The notes: generated from the letters alone by a model not told the origin. A DNA stretch of 64,000 nucleotides from Acidobacteriota bacterium (GCA_022826755.1 JAJDUG010000072.1:62001-126000); one strand, 5' to 3'; shown: positions 1 to 9,186, numbered from the stretch's first letter. Numbers and translations: made by a program.

Positions 1-250
1 GCTCCTGCCCTCCACCGGGCAACTCTACCCATGTTCATAATACGCCGCGGCCGATGCCGCAAACGACTTCAGTGACAGACCGGTAGAACCGCTTCCACAA
101 TCGGAATCGGAAAGGATCGACAGTACGACCCGAGTCCCCGATGGCGGGACAAAACGACCAGACCTCTGGCGGTTCAGGCTCCTGGGTCCGGTGTTCACTG
201 ACAGGTCGGGCGGAATGGAGGGGCGGGTATTGCCCTCAGCGGCGGCAGAT
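1..250. other. Left-edge stretch without a recognisable gene
   Basis: I see no reading frame with family resemblance, no tRNA and no clear terminator before the stop codon of the NHL-propeller gene at 251. It may hold the 3' flank of a gene outside the window. Confidence 0.4.
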
Positions 251-1216
251 CTACTGTCTCACGTACTTGCGCAGCACCTTGGAGCCGGGCGGGGCCTGGC
301 GCTTGGTGTAGGAGAAGGTGACCTGGCCGACATAGATGTCTCCGTGGGAGTCCACCGCCACCGAATGGGGAGAGAAAAAGCGTCCGGTGCCGTAGGGGTC
401 CTCCTCGCACCACTCGGCCAGGATGCTGCCGTCGGCGGCCCTGACGGTCATGCGGGCGGCGGGCTTGTCCAGGCGGGCCTCGCGGCCATACATGAAGATG
501 CCGCCGATCTCGGCCACGCAAAAGTTCTGCTGGCGATCCTGGCACAGGTCGTTGGGCCACCACACTTCGGTCCACTGGTCCAGGAATTCTCCGTCTGGCG
601 AGAAGATCTGGATGCGTGAGTTCTGGCGGTCGGCCACGTAGACCTTCCCCTCCGGATCCACGTAGACGCCATGAGGCTGATTGAACTGAGAAGGTCCGTC
701 CCCGGGGTCGCCCCAGGACAGCAGCAGTTGGCCGTCGGGGCTGAACTTGTGCACCCGGGCATTGCCGTATCCGTCGGAGACGAACAGGTTCCCGTCGGGA
801 GCCAGGGCCACGTCGGTGGGGGTGTTGAAAGGGGGTCCCGAACGCAGGATGGAGGTGTGGTCGGTGCCGTTGTAGCCGGTATCGGCCACGCCGTCGCTGG
901 GCGCCAGGGTCAGCAGCAGCTCTCCTTCCGTGGTGAACTTGTGCACCCGGTGCCCGTTGTCGTCCACGCAGTATACGGAGTCATCGGGGCCGATGAAGAT
1001 CATGTGCGGCCTCACGAAGAGCCCCTTCCCCCAGGAGTCCAGGTAGCTGCCGTCCCGGTCAAAGATGACCACCGGATTCTCGGCGCGGCAGAAAGCGTAG
1101 ACCCGGTCCCTTGAGTCCACCGCGATCCCGGGGACCTCTCCCAGATCCCACCCTTCGGGAAGCCTGGCCCAACCTTCCGCCTCTTCAAACGTCAACTGAC
1201 CGGATCCAAGTTTCAC
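251..1216 (-). CDS. NHL-repeat beta-propeller protein (peptidylglycine-lyase-like)
   Basis: The 321-residue product is built of repeated blades containing motifs of the kind VDSRDRVYAF, GPDDSVYCVDDNGHRVHKF, APDGNLFVSDGYGNARVHKF and DPEGKVYVADRQNSRIQIF, the typical NHL pattern of a six-bladed propeller. Such proteins are often annotated as peptidyl-alpha-hydroxyglycine alpha-amidating lyase-like. No signal peptide is visible, so it is probably cytoplasmic or a scaffold. The start is GTG at 1214-1216, supported by a strong GGAGGAG box just upstream on the minus strand. It is transcribed divergently from the alcohol dehydrogenase. An enzymatic role is unproven; propellers of this type also act as binding platforms. 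Confidence 0.85.
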   Translation of the reverse strand: MKLGSGQLTFEEAEGWARLPEGWDLGEVPGIAVDSRDRVYAFCRAENPVVIFDRDGSYLDSWGKGLFVRPHMIFIGPDDSVYCVDDNGHRVHKFTTEGELLLTLAPSDGVADTGYNGTDHTSILRSGPPFNTPTDVALAPDGNLFVSDGYGNARVHKFSPDGQLLLSWGDPGDGPSQFNQPHGVYVDPEGKVYVADRQNSRIQIFSPDGEFLDQWTEVWWPNDLCQDRQQNFCVAEIGGIFMYGREARLDKPAARMTVRAADGSILAEWCEEDPYGTGRFFSPHSVAVDSHGDIYVGQVTFSYTKRQAPPGSKVLRKYVRQ

Positions 1217-1549
1217 TGGTGTCGCTCCTCCTTGTTGGAATTAGCCCGTGCGTTAACCTTTGCTTGCGGCATTCACCGCTCAGCCATGAGTGCCGGAAAG
1301 GCCAATACTAGGTGGTTGCCCCAGGAGTGTCAACGATGGAGGGGCTATCCATTGGCTTGCACCGGCGGGGATGTGCAGACCCCTCCTTGGCGCCCGACCG
1401 GAACCAGTCCCGGTTTGACAGCCGGCGACGCCATCTCCTAAACTCGCCCGCAGCCAGCCCACACTGCATTCGAGGCGCCATTCCGAGGTCCGTCGAAGCC
1501 TTCGACGGGTGGGAGGGCCTCCCTGGCAGGCCCATCAAGGAGGAACGCG
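1217..1549. other. Divergent intergenic region
   Basis: These 333 bases separate the GTG of the NHL protein (minus) from the ATG of the alcohol dehydrogenase (plus), so they must carry promoters for both. I see ribosome-binding sites at both ends (GGAGGAG on minus near 1223-1231; AAGGAGG on plus near 1538-1545) but no convincing sigma-70 hexamers or operator. Confidence 0.4.
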
Positions 1550-2617
1550 ATGATTGCCGCGGTTCTCAAACAATTGGGCAAACCTCTGGAGATCGAGGAG
1601 AGGCCCCGGCCCGCTTTCGGGGACGAGGAAGCCCTGATCCAGGTGATGGCCTGCGGCACCGACGGCACCGACCTGAAGATTGTGGACGGATTCGGCTACA
1701 GCCCCGAACTTCCCGCCATCCTGGGCCACGAGGTGGCCGGCGTGGTCTCAGAGGTGGGAGATCTGGTCACCCGGGTGAATCCGGGCGACCGGGTGGTGGT
1801 CTACAACTTCTCCACCTGCGGCCGCTGCCGCCTGTGCCGGACCCACCGGGAACAACTCTGTCCCCACATGACGGGCGTCCTGGGGGCCAAGGACCGGGGC
1901 GGCCACGCCGAATACCTGGCTATTCCGGCCCGACAACTGGTCCCGCTGCCCGACAACATCCCCTGGGCGGAAGCAGCCGTGCTGGCCGATGCCCGCATCA
2001 CCGCCCTGCACGCCGTGGACCGGGCCGGAGTGGGGCTGAACGACCGCATCGTCGTTTTCGGCGCCGGGGGCGTGGGCCTCTCGGCCATTCAAATCTCCAA
2101 ACTGGCCGGCGCCAGCGTCCTGGCCGTGGACCGGGTTGCGGAAAAGATCGATTTCGCCCTCCGGATGGGAGCCGACTTCGCCATCGACTCCACCCGCGGG
2201 GACGTCCAGGAGGCCGTCCGCGAATTTACCCGGGGCGAGGGGGCCGACGGCGTGATCGACTGCGTCGGGGTGGAGCGGACACTGGCAGCCGGGGTGGACG
2301 TCCTTCGCCCCGCGGGACGCCTCACCGTGGTCGGCTACACGCCCGAGACCTACGGGCTGAACGGAAAACGGCTGGCGCAGAACGAGCTGGAGATCGTCGG
2401 CACCCGTTGCGGCCGCCTGCAGGACCTGGTAAGCGCAGTCCGACTGATGGCGGAGAACAAGTTGAAGCCCCTGGTCACCCACCCCTACCCGCTGGAGGAG
2501 ATCAACCGGGCCATGGCGGATCTCCGGTGCGGCAATGTGCTGGGCCGGGCCGTTCTCTTGACGCCGGCCGGACGGAAGGCCGCGGGACACCTGGCAACCT
2601 CGTCCGGGGATTCCTGA
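1550..2617 (+). CDS. Zinc-dependent alcohol dehydrogenase (MDR family)
   Basis: The 355-residue product is a medium-chain dehydrogenase. It shows the GHEVAGVV catalytic-zinc region near residue 62, the structural-zinc cysteine cluster CGRCRLCRTHREQLC at about 88-102 and the Rossmann motif GAGGVGLSA near 170, followed by an acidic residue (VLAVDR) that favours NAD over NADP. The first zinc ligand is in ACGTDGTDLK, where the Cys is followed by G-T as in threonine- and sorbitol-type dehydrogenases. The start ATG has AAGGAGG 6 nt upstream. The substrate cannot be read from sequence; a sugar alcohol or short-chain alcohol is likely. It converges with the Nramp gene. Confidence 0.9.
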   Translation: MIAAVLKQLGKPLEIEERPRPAFGDEEALIQVMACGTDGTDLKIVDGFGYSPELPAILGHEVAGVVSEVGDLVTRVNPGDRVVVYNFSTCGRCRLCRTHREQLCPHMTGVLGAKDRGGHAEYLAIPARQLVPLPDNIPWAEAAVLADARITALHAVDRAGVGLNDRIVVFGAGGVGLSAIQISKLAGASVLAVDRVAEKIDFALRMGADFAIDSTRGDVQEAVREFTRGEGADGVIDCVGVERTLAAGVDVLRPAGRLTVVGYTPETYGLNGKRLAQNELEIVGTRCGRLQDLVSAVRLMAENKLKPLVTHPYPLEEINRAMADLRCGNVLGRAVLLTPAGRKAAGHLATSSGDS

Positions 2618-2650
2618 GCGCCGGCCGAGTCACTGCCCTCCGTCCCCCGC

Positions 2651-4018
2651 TTACCCAACCAGGCGCCCCACCAGGGTGTAGGCGGCCACGCAGAGCGTGA
2701 GTCCCCCGGACAGCCACAGCAGCCCGTCTACCCAGGGTGAGGGACCGATCCCGCGATCCAGCCGCCGGTAACGCAGGTAGAGGATGGAGCAGGCAATGAC
2801 GGGCAACATGCCGGTCTGCACCACTCCTCCCAAAACGATGAGCTGTACCGGCTGTTCCGGAAAGGCCAGGAAGATGGTGGCATAGACCACCGCCCAGAAG
2901 ACCTGCATGCCCCTTCGCCAGCGGCTCCGCTGCAACGGGCGGTCTCCCGAGACGACGCCGAAGACGGCAAGGCAGTCCAGCCCCATGATGGCGTTGGCCG
3001 CTACCGAGGCGAAGAGGGTGGAGTAGAGGGTGACCAGGGCCCCGGAGAGAAAAACGAAGTAACCCCAGGGGCCGAAGATTCCGGTGAAGGTCTCGGAAAG
3101 GGTATCGATCATCTGGCCGCCCTCCGGCACCAGCCCCTGGCGGTGAAGGACGGCGGCGCCCAGGAAGTAGAAGGCAACCGTGATGACGGTGTAGACGCTC
3201 ATGGCCATCAAGGCATCCAGTTGCATCACCCGGATCCAGCCCCTGGCCCGCGCGTACCAGTCCGGCTGGCTGCCGCGGGGTCCGATATGGCGGGCGTATC
3301 CCTTCTCCAGGCACCAGTTGGGGTAGGCAAAGAGATCGGACGTCCCCACCCCGGTCAAGCCGAACAGGGCAAAGGCCAGGGCCAAGCCCCCCTGAGCGGG
3401 TAGTTGAAACGTCAGCCCCTCCCAGACATTTTCCGGAGACACGGCGTGGCCCGACCATTGCAGGGCCCCTGCCGCCACCACGGTGGTCAGGCTGAAAGCC
3501 AACACCATCAGCATGGAACCGCGCTCCACCACGCTGTAGCCGCCGCTGAGCAGGATTCCCAAGGTCACCAGGCAGGCAATGCCTCCCCAGGCGGTGACAC
3601 TCACCTGCGGAAGCAGCAGATGGAGGCACTGAGCTACCCCGGCCACGATTCCCCCCACCAGGCTGGAGGAGATCAAGGTGCTGCAGAGCCAGCCCCAGAC
3701 CACCCAGGAGGCTCGCCAGCGGGGACCCGGAATCCGGTCCACCGACCTGAGCGACGAGTCCCCGGAGGAGATGGCGTAGCGTCCGATCTCCACCTGCAGA
3801 ACCACCTTGGAGACGCAGCTCAAGAGGATCAGCCACAGCGCCACAAAACCGAGCCTGGCTCCCAGCGTGGTGGTGACGATCAGCTCGCCCGAGCCCACGA
3901 TTCCGGCGGTCAGGATGAGAGAAGGTCCGACCTGGCGAAGGCGACCCGGGAAGTCCTTGGGAGGGGGAAGGATCTTGGCGGGCCCGTTTTCGGTAGATGG
4001 GCGCGTATGCGTCATCAT
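2651..4018 (-). CDS. Nramp-family metal ion transporter
   Basis: A multi-spanning membrane protein of about 455 residues of the Nramp/MntH superfamily. After a short cytoplasmic N-terminus it has the helix-1 region GPSLILTAGIVGSGELIVTT. In canonical MntH this helix carries a D-P-G-N metal-binding motif; here the position reads G-I-V-G-S-G-E, as in divergent Nramp-related transporters, so the substrate may not be Mn2+. About eleven hydrophobic segments follow. I chose the Met codon at 4016-4018 (an adjacent Met lies at 4013-4015). The upstream in-frame extension to 4228 would overlap the start of msrP and has no membrane or signal character. It is divergent from msrP, with a 202-bp shared upstream region. 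Confidence 0.82.
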   Translation of the reverse strand: MMTHTRPSTENGPAKILPPPKDFPGRLRQVGPSLILTAGIVGSGELIVTTTLGARLGFVALWLILLSCVSKVVLQVEIGRYAISSGDSSLRSVDRIPGPRWRASWVVWGWLCSTLISSSLVGGIVAGVAQCLHLLLPQVSVTAWGGIACLVTLGILLSGGYSVVERGSMLMVLAFSLTTVVAAGALQWSGHAVSPENVWEGLTFQLPAQGGLALAFALFGLTGVGTSDLFAYPNWCLEKGYARHIGPRGSQPDWYARARGWIRVMQLDALMAMSVYTVITVAFYFLGAAVLHRQGLVPEGGQMIDTLSETFTGIFGPWGYFVFLSGALVTLYSTLFASVAANAIMGLDCLAVFGVVSGDRPLQRSRWRRGMQVFWAVVYATIFLAFPEQPVQLIVLGGVVQTGMLPVIACSILYLRYRRLDRGIGPSPWVDGLLWLSGGLTLCVAAYTLVGRLVG

Positions 4019-4220
4019 CCGTATCCATTCGTGGTTCTGTTCCCTGTCGATGCTGTCAGCCTCCCGGCCAACCGCAATTGCTCCGCCCGCATCCATCTCC
4101 CGTGCTAAGATTCGATCGGGGAGGCGGCTTCCTCCTGATTCCTTCCGGGCCGAAGGGACGGTCATAGCCGCCAGTCGGACGCCACCGGCCCCCCGACCGG
4201 GAACCAGTGGAGGTAACACG

Positions 4221-5252
4221 GTGAGCAAAGCCCTTCAGCTTCCGCGTTTGGAGCCTACAGAGGAAACGGTGTTCCTGAACCGCCGCAGGTTCGTACAGAC
4301 GGCCCTGCAGGCAGGCGCCGGCACCTGCCTGCTTCCCTCCCTCGGCTGCGCCCAGCCGCCACCGCCTCCCGAAGGCGGCCCCCTGACCCTTCCCTTCGAG
4401 CGACCGGAGGTGTTCCCGGCCAAGCGCAACGCCGGTTTCGATCCCCCTAACCTGGAACTGACCGACCGCCTGGTGGCGGCGACCCATAACAATTTCTACG
4501 AGTTTCTCCCCAATCGCGGGGGTCCGGTCTGGAAATATACCGGCAGGTTTGAAGTGGAGCCCTGGAAGGTGGAGGTGAGCGGCGAATGTCACAAGCCCCG
4601 AACCTTCGATCTCGACGACCTGTTCGGGTTCGAGCAGGAAGAGCGGGTCTACCGCTTCCGGTGCGTGGAGACCTGGGCCATGAACATTCCCTGGACGGGA
4701 TTCCCCCTGAGCAAACTGCTCAAGGCGGTTCAGCCCACCGGCAAGGCCCGACACATCCGGTTCATTACCGCCCACCGGCCCGGCCAGATGCCGGGCCTCA
4801 GCGAAAGGCACTATCCCTGGCCCTATTACGAAGCCCTGCGGCTGGACGAGGCCATGAACGACCTGACCCTGGCGGTGACCGGAGTCTACGGCAAGCCGCT
4901 GCTCAAACAGCACGGGTCGCCCGTGCGCATCATCGTGCCCTGGAAATACGGCTACAAGTCCCCCAAGTCCATCGTCAAGATCGAGCTGGTCGCCAAAAAG
5001 CCCGGAACCTTCTGGTCAGCCAAGCCTTACCAGCACGAATACGGCTACCTCAGCAACGTGAACCCCAACGTTCCCCATCCCCGATGGTCCCAGGAATGGG
5101 ACTACATGCTGGTCGCCAACGCGTCGCCGCGCCGGGGACCTCGACGCCCCACCCTCATGTTCAACGGCTACGCCGACCAGGTAGGCCACCTCTACCCGGA
5201 CGAGCCCACCAAACCCCAGCGCCCCCTGAGTCGCGGCCAGACCGCCCGTTGA
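4221..5252 (+). CDS. msrP: Tat-exported molybdopterin oxidoreductase, MsrP/YedY type
   Basis: The 343-residue product matches the catalytic subunit of the periplasmic methionine-sulfoxide reductase MsrP (YedY). The N-terminus has a twin-arginine signal (NRRRFVQTALQAGAG) ending near a Cys. The molybdenum-ligand Cys lies in YRFRCVETWAMNIPWTGFPL, and the family stretches RHYPWPYYEALRLDEAMND and GSPVRIIVPWKYGYKS are present. The start is GTG at 4221, with GGAGG 7 nt upstream; longer in-frame starts lie inside the divergent transporter. The usual haem partner MsrQ/YedZ is not adjacent, so electrons may come from another membrane quinol donor or a distant msrQ. By family, it repairs oxidised methionines of periplasmic proteins. 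Confidence 0.92.
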   Translation: MSKALQLPRLEPTEETVFLNRRRFVQTALQAGAGTCLLPSLGCAQPPPPPEGGPLTLPFERPEVFPAKRNAGFDPPNLELTDRLVAATHNNFYEFLPNRGGPVWKYTGRFEVEPWKVEVSGECHKPRTFDLDDLFGFEQEERVYRFRCVETWAMNIPWTGFPLSKLLKAVQPTGKARHIRFITAHRPGQMPGLSERHYPWPYYEALRLDEAMNDLTLAVTGVYGKPLLKQHGSPVRIIVPWKYGYKSPKSIVKIELVAKKPGTFWSAKPYQHEYGYLSNVNPNVPHPRWSQEWDYMLVANASPRRGPRRPTLMFNGYADQVGHLYPDEPTKPQRPLSRGQTAR

Positions 5253-5265
5253 GCAGTATAAAAGG

Positions 5266-7491
5266 TTACCTTGAGGTCGCGGCCGGACCGGATTCTCCGT
5301 CCGCCGAGCCGGTCTCAACCCCCATCTCGCTCAGGAGGCGGTGGGCTCCGTCCAGGTGCTCCATGATCCAGAGGGCGTAGCGGATGTCCACGTGGATGGA
5401 ACGGGTGATGGCCGGAATGAAATCCCAGTCGGCAACGATGCTCTCCCAGTTGCCGTCAAACAGCAATCCCACCAGCTCCCCGCGTCCATTCAAGGTGGGG
5501 GAGCCCGAGTTGCCTCCGGTCCCGTCCAGCGTGCTCAGAAAATTCACCGGCACCGAATCCAGCGCTTTCACGTAGTAGCTGCCGAATTCCCGGCCGCGGA
5601 TCAGCTTGAGCTGACCGAGAGGGGCATGGAAGGGTTCTTGTCCCGTGTCCTTCTCCAGGATGCCGCGCAGGGTGGTGAAGGGAAGGTAGCGGATTCCATC
5701 CTTGGCCGAGTATCCCTTGACCGTGCCGTAGGTGACCCTGAGGGTCGAGTTGGCGTCGGGATAGACGGACTTGCCCCGGCTTTGGTTATAGGCGATCAGA
5801 GCCTCCATGAACCGCGGTCGCGCCTGCTCGAATCGCCCCTGAAGCTCCTTGTCGCGCTCCTCCCGTTCCATGTCGCTGTCGTAGAGGCTGACCGCCATCC
5901 GAATGAAGGGATCCCGGCTGGCCTCGAAGTCTCGGGGGGCCGCCTTCATCCAGGAATTCCGGGTTTCAGGATCTCCCAGCCGGGTCTGCCCGTACATCTC
6001 GTCCAGGCGCCGGTCCAGCTCGGCTTGCTGCAACCCGGTCGGTCGGATCCCGAACCAGTCGTCGAAGGCCTGGACGCGCTGCTCCGCCGGGAGCTGGGCG
6101 TAGTTCAGGACAAACTGGCGCCAGCAGGCGCGGTCCACCTCCGGGTCGAAGGTCCGATCGATGCGCTTCAACCTTTCTCCGATGCGGGCCAGGTCGCGTT
6201 CCTGGTAGCCGGGCTCCCGCTGCCCGTCGGGTTTCTGACGCTCCCGGCTGAGCCGGTAAAGCCTGCGGGCGGCTCTCAGCAGCGCCGACCGGCCTCCGAG
6301 AAAATCGTAGTAGAGGGCCGTCTCCCGGCCGGCCTGCGACTCGGCCACCAGTTTCCCCAAGTCGGCGGCGGCGGTATTCAGCCTGGACCGCGAGGCCGGA
6401 CCGGCTTCGATCCAAGCCTGCAGATCCTGCTCCAATGCCCTCTTTCGCTCCAGGATGTCGCTCTTGGCGAAGCCCTCCAGCATTCCCCGGTAGTTCTTGA
6501 TGACGTTGTTCAGGCTGGCCTGCAGCGACGCATACTTGAGGGCCCTTTCTTTCCGTCCGGCCACCGCCCGGTCGATGATGTCGTGCCACTGCCGGAAGGC
6601 CTCGATGCGGCGGGGGTAGTCCCACCGGATGACCCCCTCGACCTCGCTGGCCAGGCGGTAACGGTCGGTGCTCCCCGGATAGCCGGCCACCAGCACCAGG
6701 TCTCCGGTGTCGATTCCCCGGGTGGAGACATCAAGGTGATGGCGGGGCCGATAGGGAACATTCCGCTCCGCATAGTCCGCCGGCTTTCCGTCCGGGCCCA
6801 CGTAGGCGCGATAGAAGGCGTAGTCTCCGGTGTGGCGGGGCCACATCCAGTTGTCGATATCGCCCCCGTACTTGCCGATGGAAAGGGCCGGGGCATGGAC
6901 CAGCCGAACGTCCCGGATTTCCATCTGCTTGATCAACTCATACTCCAGCCCGCCGGAGTAGGCGGCCACCCGGCATCGATGCCCCGGGTCCCGCTCGCAC
7001 TCGGCCACCAGGGCCTTCTGGCGGTCTTCGATGGCCTGATACCGTTCCCGGGGGCCGGCTCCATCGGAAACCGCCGCCAACACCGACCGGGTGACGTCCT
7101 CCACCGCCACCGTGACCAGGACGCGGCTGCCCGGAGCCGCCGGAAGCTCGTCGGCCCGGCCGGCAGCCAGAAAGCCGTTCTCCAGCAGGTTGTTTTCTTC
7201 AGTGGAGTTGTGCTGAATGGAGCCGTAAGCACAGTGGTGGTTGGTGATCACCAGGCCCCGGGTAGAAACGAAAGAGGCGGTGCAGCCGCCCAGCCAGATC
7301 ACGGCGTTCATGGGGTGTCCGGTCAGGTCCGAAAGCGCCGCGGCGTCCACCTCCGGATTCAAGGCTTTCAGCTTGTCTGCCAGAGAGGGGAGTTGGCCGG
7401 GCCTCCACATCCCTTCCTCTGCCAGGACGATGGCGGGAAGGAAAACAAGAGATGTCAAAAGAACCAGGCAAGAGGCAGCAATTTGCTTCAT
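5266..7491 (-). CDS. S46-family dipeptidyl-peptidase (DPP7-like)
   Basis: The 741-residue product has a cleavable signal peptide ending near VLAEE. It carries the S46 triad: His in VITNHHCAYG (about residue 86), the GGDIDNWMWPRHTGDYAF segment with the catalytic Asp, and Ser662 in TGGNSGSPT. Length matches the family (about 700-720 aa mature). The S1 determinant position in LLFDGNWES is Gly680. In Porphyromonas gingivalis, DPP7 has Gly here and DPP11 has Arg, which selects Asp/Glu. This enzyme is therefore predicted to remove dipeptides with hydrophobic or mixed P1 residues. It probably acts in the periplasm on imported oligopeptides. It converges on msrP with 13 bp between stop codons. Confidence 0.92.
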   Translation of the reverse strand: MKQIAASCLVLLTSLVFLPAIVLAEEGMWRPGQLPSLADKLKALNPEVDAAALSDLTGHPMNAVIWLGGCTASFVSTRGLVITNHHCAYGSIQHNSTEENNLLENGFLAAGRADELPAAPGSRVLVTVAVEDVTRSVLAAVSDGAGPRERYQAIEDRQKALVAECERDPGHRCRVAAYSGGLEYELIKQMEIRDVRLVHAPALSIGKYGGDIDNWMWPRHTGDYAFYRAYVGPDGKPADYAERNVPYRPRHHLDVSTRGIDTGDLVLVAGYPGSTDRYRLASEVEGVIRWDYPRRIEAFRQWHDIIDRAVAGRKERALKYASLQASLNNVIKNYRGMLEGFAKSDILERKRALEQDLQAWIEAGPASRSRLNTAAADLGKLVAESQAGRETALYYDFLGGRSALLRAARRLYRLSRERQKPDGQREPGYQERDLARIGERLKRIDRTFDPEVDRACWRQFVLNYAQLPAEQRVQAFDDWFGIRPTGLQQAELDRRLDEMYGQTRLGDPETRNSWMKAAPRDFEASRDPFIRMAVSLYDSDMEREERDKELQGRFEQARPRFMEALIAYNQSRGKSVYPDANSTLRVTYGTVKGYSAKDGIRYLPFTTLRGILEKDTGQEPFHAPLGQLKLIRGREFGSYYVKALDSVPVNFLSTLDGTGGNSGSPTLNGRGELVGLLFDGNWESIVADWDFIPAITRSIHVDIRYALWIMEHLDGAHRLLSEMGVETGSADGESGPAATSR

Positions 7492-7768
7492 GGAAGGGAC
7501 CTCTCCAACTTCGTCATGAGGAGGATTTCGTATGATTCAGCGTCCTGTCGGGAAATTCGCTGATCGTTGAGCGGAATCATGGCATGGCGCTACAGCGTCG
7601 GCAACAAAATCTCCAATACGCACCTCACCGCAAAGTGTCCGTTCGTCCCTGGAATCCTACTTTACGTATTGCGGCCGAGAGTCCAAAAGACCCCAAAAGA
7701 GGTTGCACGTCCATCAATTCTAAAGTAGGGTTTCAAGCAGATACCCGCCGGCAGCGTGCTGTCGGCTC
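7492..7768. other. Intergenic region upstream of the S46 peptidase
   Basis: No gene is supported here. The left part must hold the S46 peptidase promoter (minus). The right part has an imperfect hairpin (GCCGGCA...TGTCGGC, 7749-7766) immediately before the terminator-like hairpin at 7769-7800. The two stacked hairpins could be the 3' end of an unrecognised transcript. Confidence 0.35.
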
Positions 7769-7800
7769 AAGGGCCGCTTTTCGGAGCGGCCCTTGCTTTT
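7769..7800 (+). terminator. Rho-independent terminator-like hairpin
   Basis: A perfect 10-bp stem (AAGGGCCGCT / AGCGGCCCTT, 7769-7778 with 7785-7794), a 6-nt loop and then GCTTTTTCT. It would end a plus-strand transcript reaching it from the left, yet no intact plus-strand gene precedes it. It may be left over from a deleted gene or serve a small RNA. Confidence 0.65.
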
Positions 7801-7814
7801 TCTGGTGAGAAACT

Positions 7815-7967
7815 TTGAGAGTCAGAGTTTATGTTGACGGCTTCAACCTGTATTACGGAGCCTTAAAGGGAACGCCATTCAAGTGGCTCAATCGAGCAAT
7901 GTTGAAGGCCGCGCAGTTTCCGGAACGGATCCCGGGAACAACGATCTCGAAACCGGAAGACTGGTGA
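7815..7967 (+). pseudogene. N-terminal fragment of an NYN/PIN-like domain protein
   Basis: A 50-codon frame starting at TTG encodes RVRVYVDGFNLYYGALKGTP, the hallmark beginning of NYN-domain (PIN-like) ribonuclease proteins, where the Asp of VDGFN is the first catalytic acid. Full-length members run to roughly 200 residues or more. Here the frame stops at 7965-7967, and the convergent dioxygenase gene ends 29 bp further on, so the rest of the domain is missing. It is read as a truncated remnant of a putative toxin- or defence-type nuclease. The cut-off point lies somewhere after FKWLNRAML, where family likeness fades. Confidence 0.7.
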
Positions 7968-7995
7968 GTGCCGACGTTTCCGAGAAGGCGGCCCG

Positions 7996-9015
7996 TCACG
8001 CCACTCTGTCCACCATATGCCGCGCCTGGGTGGGGAGGTCCATCTCCGGACTGGGCCCGTGGCGGCGCATCAGTTCCCAGGCCCGGTCGGCCACGCCCTG
8101 CTCGATGTCCATCCCCTCCAGGCAGGCGCGAGCTTCATCCAGGAATTTATGGCATTCGAAGAGGCGATGGCCGGATTGCCAGACGGTGGGATCGCCCCGG
8201 CGCTGGTAGCGAAAGTCGGCCGAGACCCGCAGTTGAGGCGACCGGTTGGGAAGTCCGCAGTGGATCATGTGGGGGTGGAAGATCAGCACGTCGCCGGCCC
8301 GGTAGTCGGACCGCAGCCAGGTCTTGGGCGAGTCGTCGGGAACCGCCTCGCCGGCCACCGGGACGGCTCCCATGCGAGCCATCTCCCGGGCCTGGTCGGG
8401 GTTCTGCGGGATCCCCAGGTAATGGGCGCCCCGGTACCAGTGCTGATGGACGCCCTTTCGATGGGACCCCTTGCAGAGGGCCAGTCCGCCGGTGGCCCGG
8501 TCGATGTCCATCAAGGCCACCCAGCAGGTCACGAAGGACACGCGAAAATGGTAGCCGTCCTGGTGGGCCGGAGTGACGTAGTCGAAGTGCTGCCCTCGGG
8601 TCTTGGCGGGCGTAAGATCCTGGAAGATGATTCGCACGCGGTCGGCGTTCTCCACCCAACTGAAAACCTCGCCGTCAAACAGGGCCCCCAGGAACCTGAA
8701 GAGCTCCCGGTCATGGATCACCTCTGCCAGCGAAGGCAGGTCGCCGATCATGCGGCCGATGGGGCCGCTGGGTGTCAGCTCAGTGGATTCCGGCATCCTG
8801 CCCGACCACTTCAATTCCTGTTCCGGACTGTCGACCACGAAGCCGTGCCGGATGAGCAGTTGCCCGATATCCGATCGCGCCCGTCCAACGTTTTCCGGGT
8901 CGATCAGACCCCTGGCGAACAGGTAGCCATCCTGCTGCAGACGTTGGGACAGGACGGCGTGGTCTCTCGTCGAGGCTTCAACCGCTTGGAGAGGAGCTAA
9001 GGAGAGATCGGCCAT
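7996..9015 (-). CDS. Phytanoyl-CoA dioxygenase (PhyH) family protein
   Basis: The 339-residue product belongs to the Fe(II)/2-oxoglutarate PhyH superfamily. The metal-binding HxD is seen in TPAHQDGYHFRVSFVTCWVAL, the distal His in DVLIFHPHMIHCGLPN, and a 2-oxoglutarate-binding Arg probably in SPQLRVSADFRY. The central block ATGGLALCKGSHRKG is the usual PhyH core strand. There is no signal peptide, so it is cytoplasmic. The ATG has GGGAG upstream. Substrates range from lipids to antibiotics and halogenated compounds, and the neighbourhood does not single one out. Confidence 0.88.
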   Translation of the reverse strand: MADLSLAPLQAVEASTRDHAVLSQRLQQDGYLFARGLIDPENVGRARSDIGQLLIRHGFVVDSPEQELKWSGRMPESTELTPSGPIGRMIGDLPSLAEVIHDRELFRFLGALFDGEVFSWVENADRVRIIFQDLTPAKTRGQHFDYVTPAHQDGYHFRVSFVTCWVALMDIDRATGGLALCKGSHRKGVHQHWYRGAHYLGIPQNPDQAREMARMGAVPVAGEAVPDDSPKTWLRSDYRAGDVLIFHPHMIHCGLPNRSPQLRVSADFRYQRRGDPTVWQSGHRLFECHKFLDEARACLEGMDIEQGVADRAWELMRRHGPSPEMDLPTQARHMVDRVA

Positions 9016-9070
9016 TGGGCTCCCTGTCCCGGGGCTATCCGGCGGCCGGCGGCCTGGATTCCGCCCCCTG

Positions 9071-9133
9071 CCGCATCAGCCATCTGCGGACGGCTCGACT
9101 TCTGCGACTCTTCCTCGAGGGGAGAGTGATGGG
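9071..9133. repeat. Dispersed intergenic repeat, copy 1
   Basis: About 60 bases here align with 46101-46163 (shared blocks include CGGCTCG.CTTCTGC.ACTC, then CCTC.AGG and GAGTGAT). The element contains a small C-run/G-run hairpin. Both copies lie between genes and are not coding. This is a short dispersed repeat of unknown type. Confidence 0.55.
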
Positions 9134-9186
9134 GCCGTCTGCCGGCTGTCGGATGCTTGAAGTTCGGCGCCGCTCACCGATTCAAA

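Noticed and set aside
5341-7563. Long open frame on the plus strand opposite the S46 peptidase (about 740 codons)
   Set aside because: It is the antisense shadow of a GC-rich gene; the minus-strand frame has a signal peptide and the full S46 catalytic motifs.
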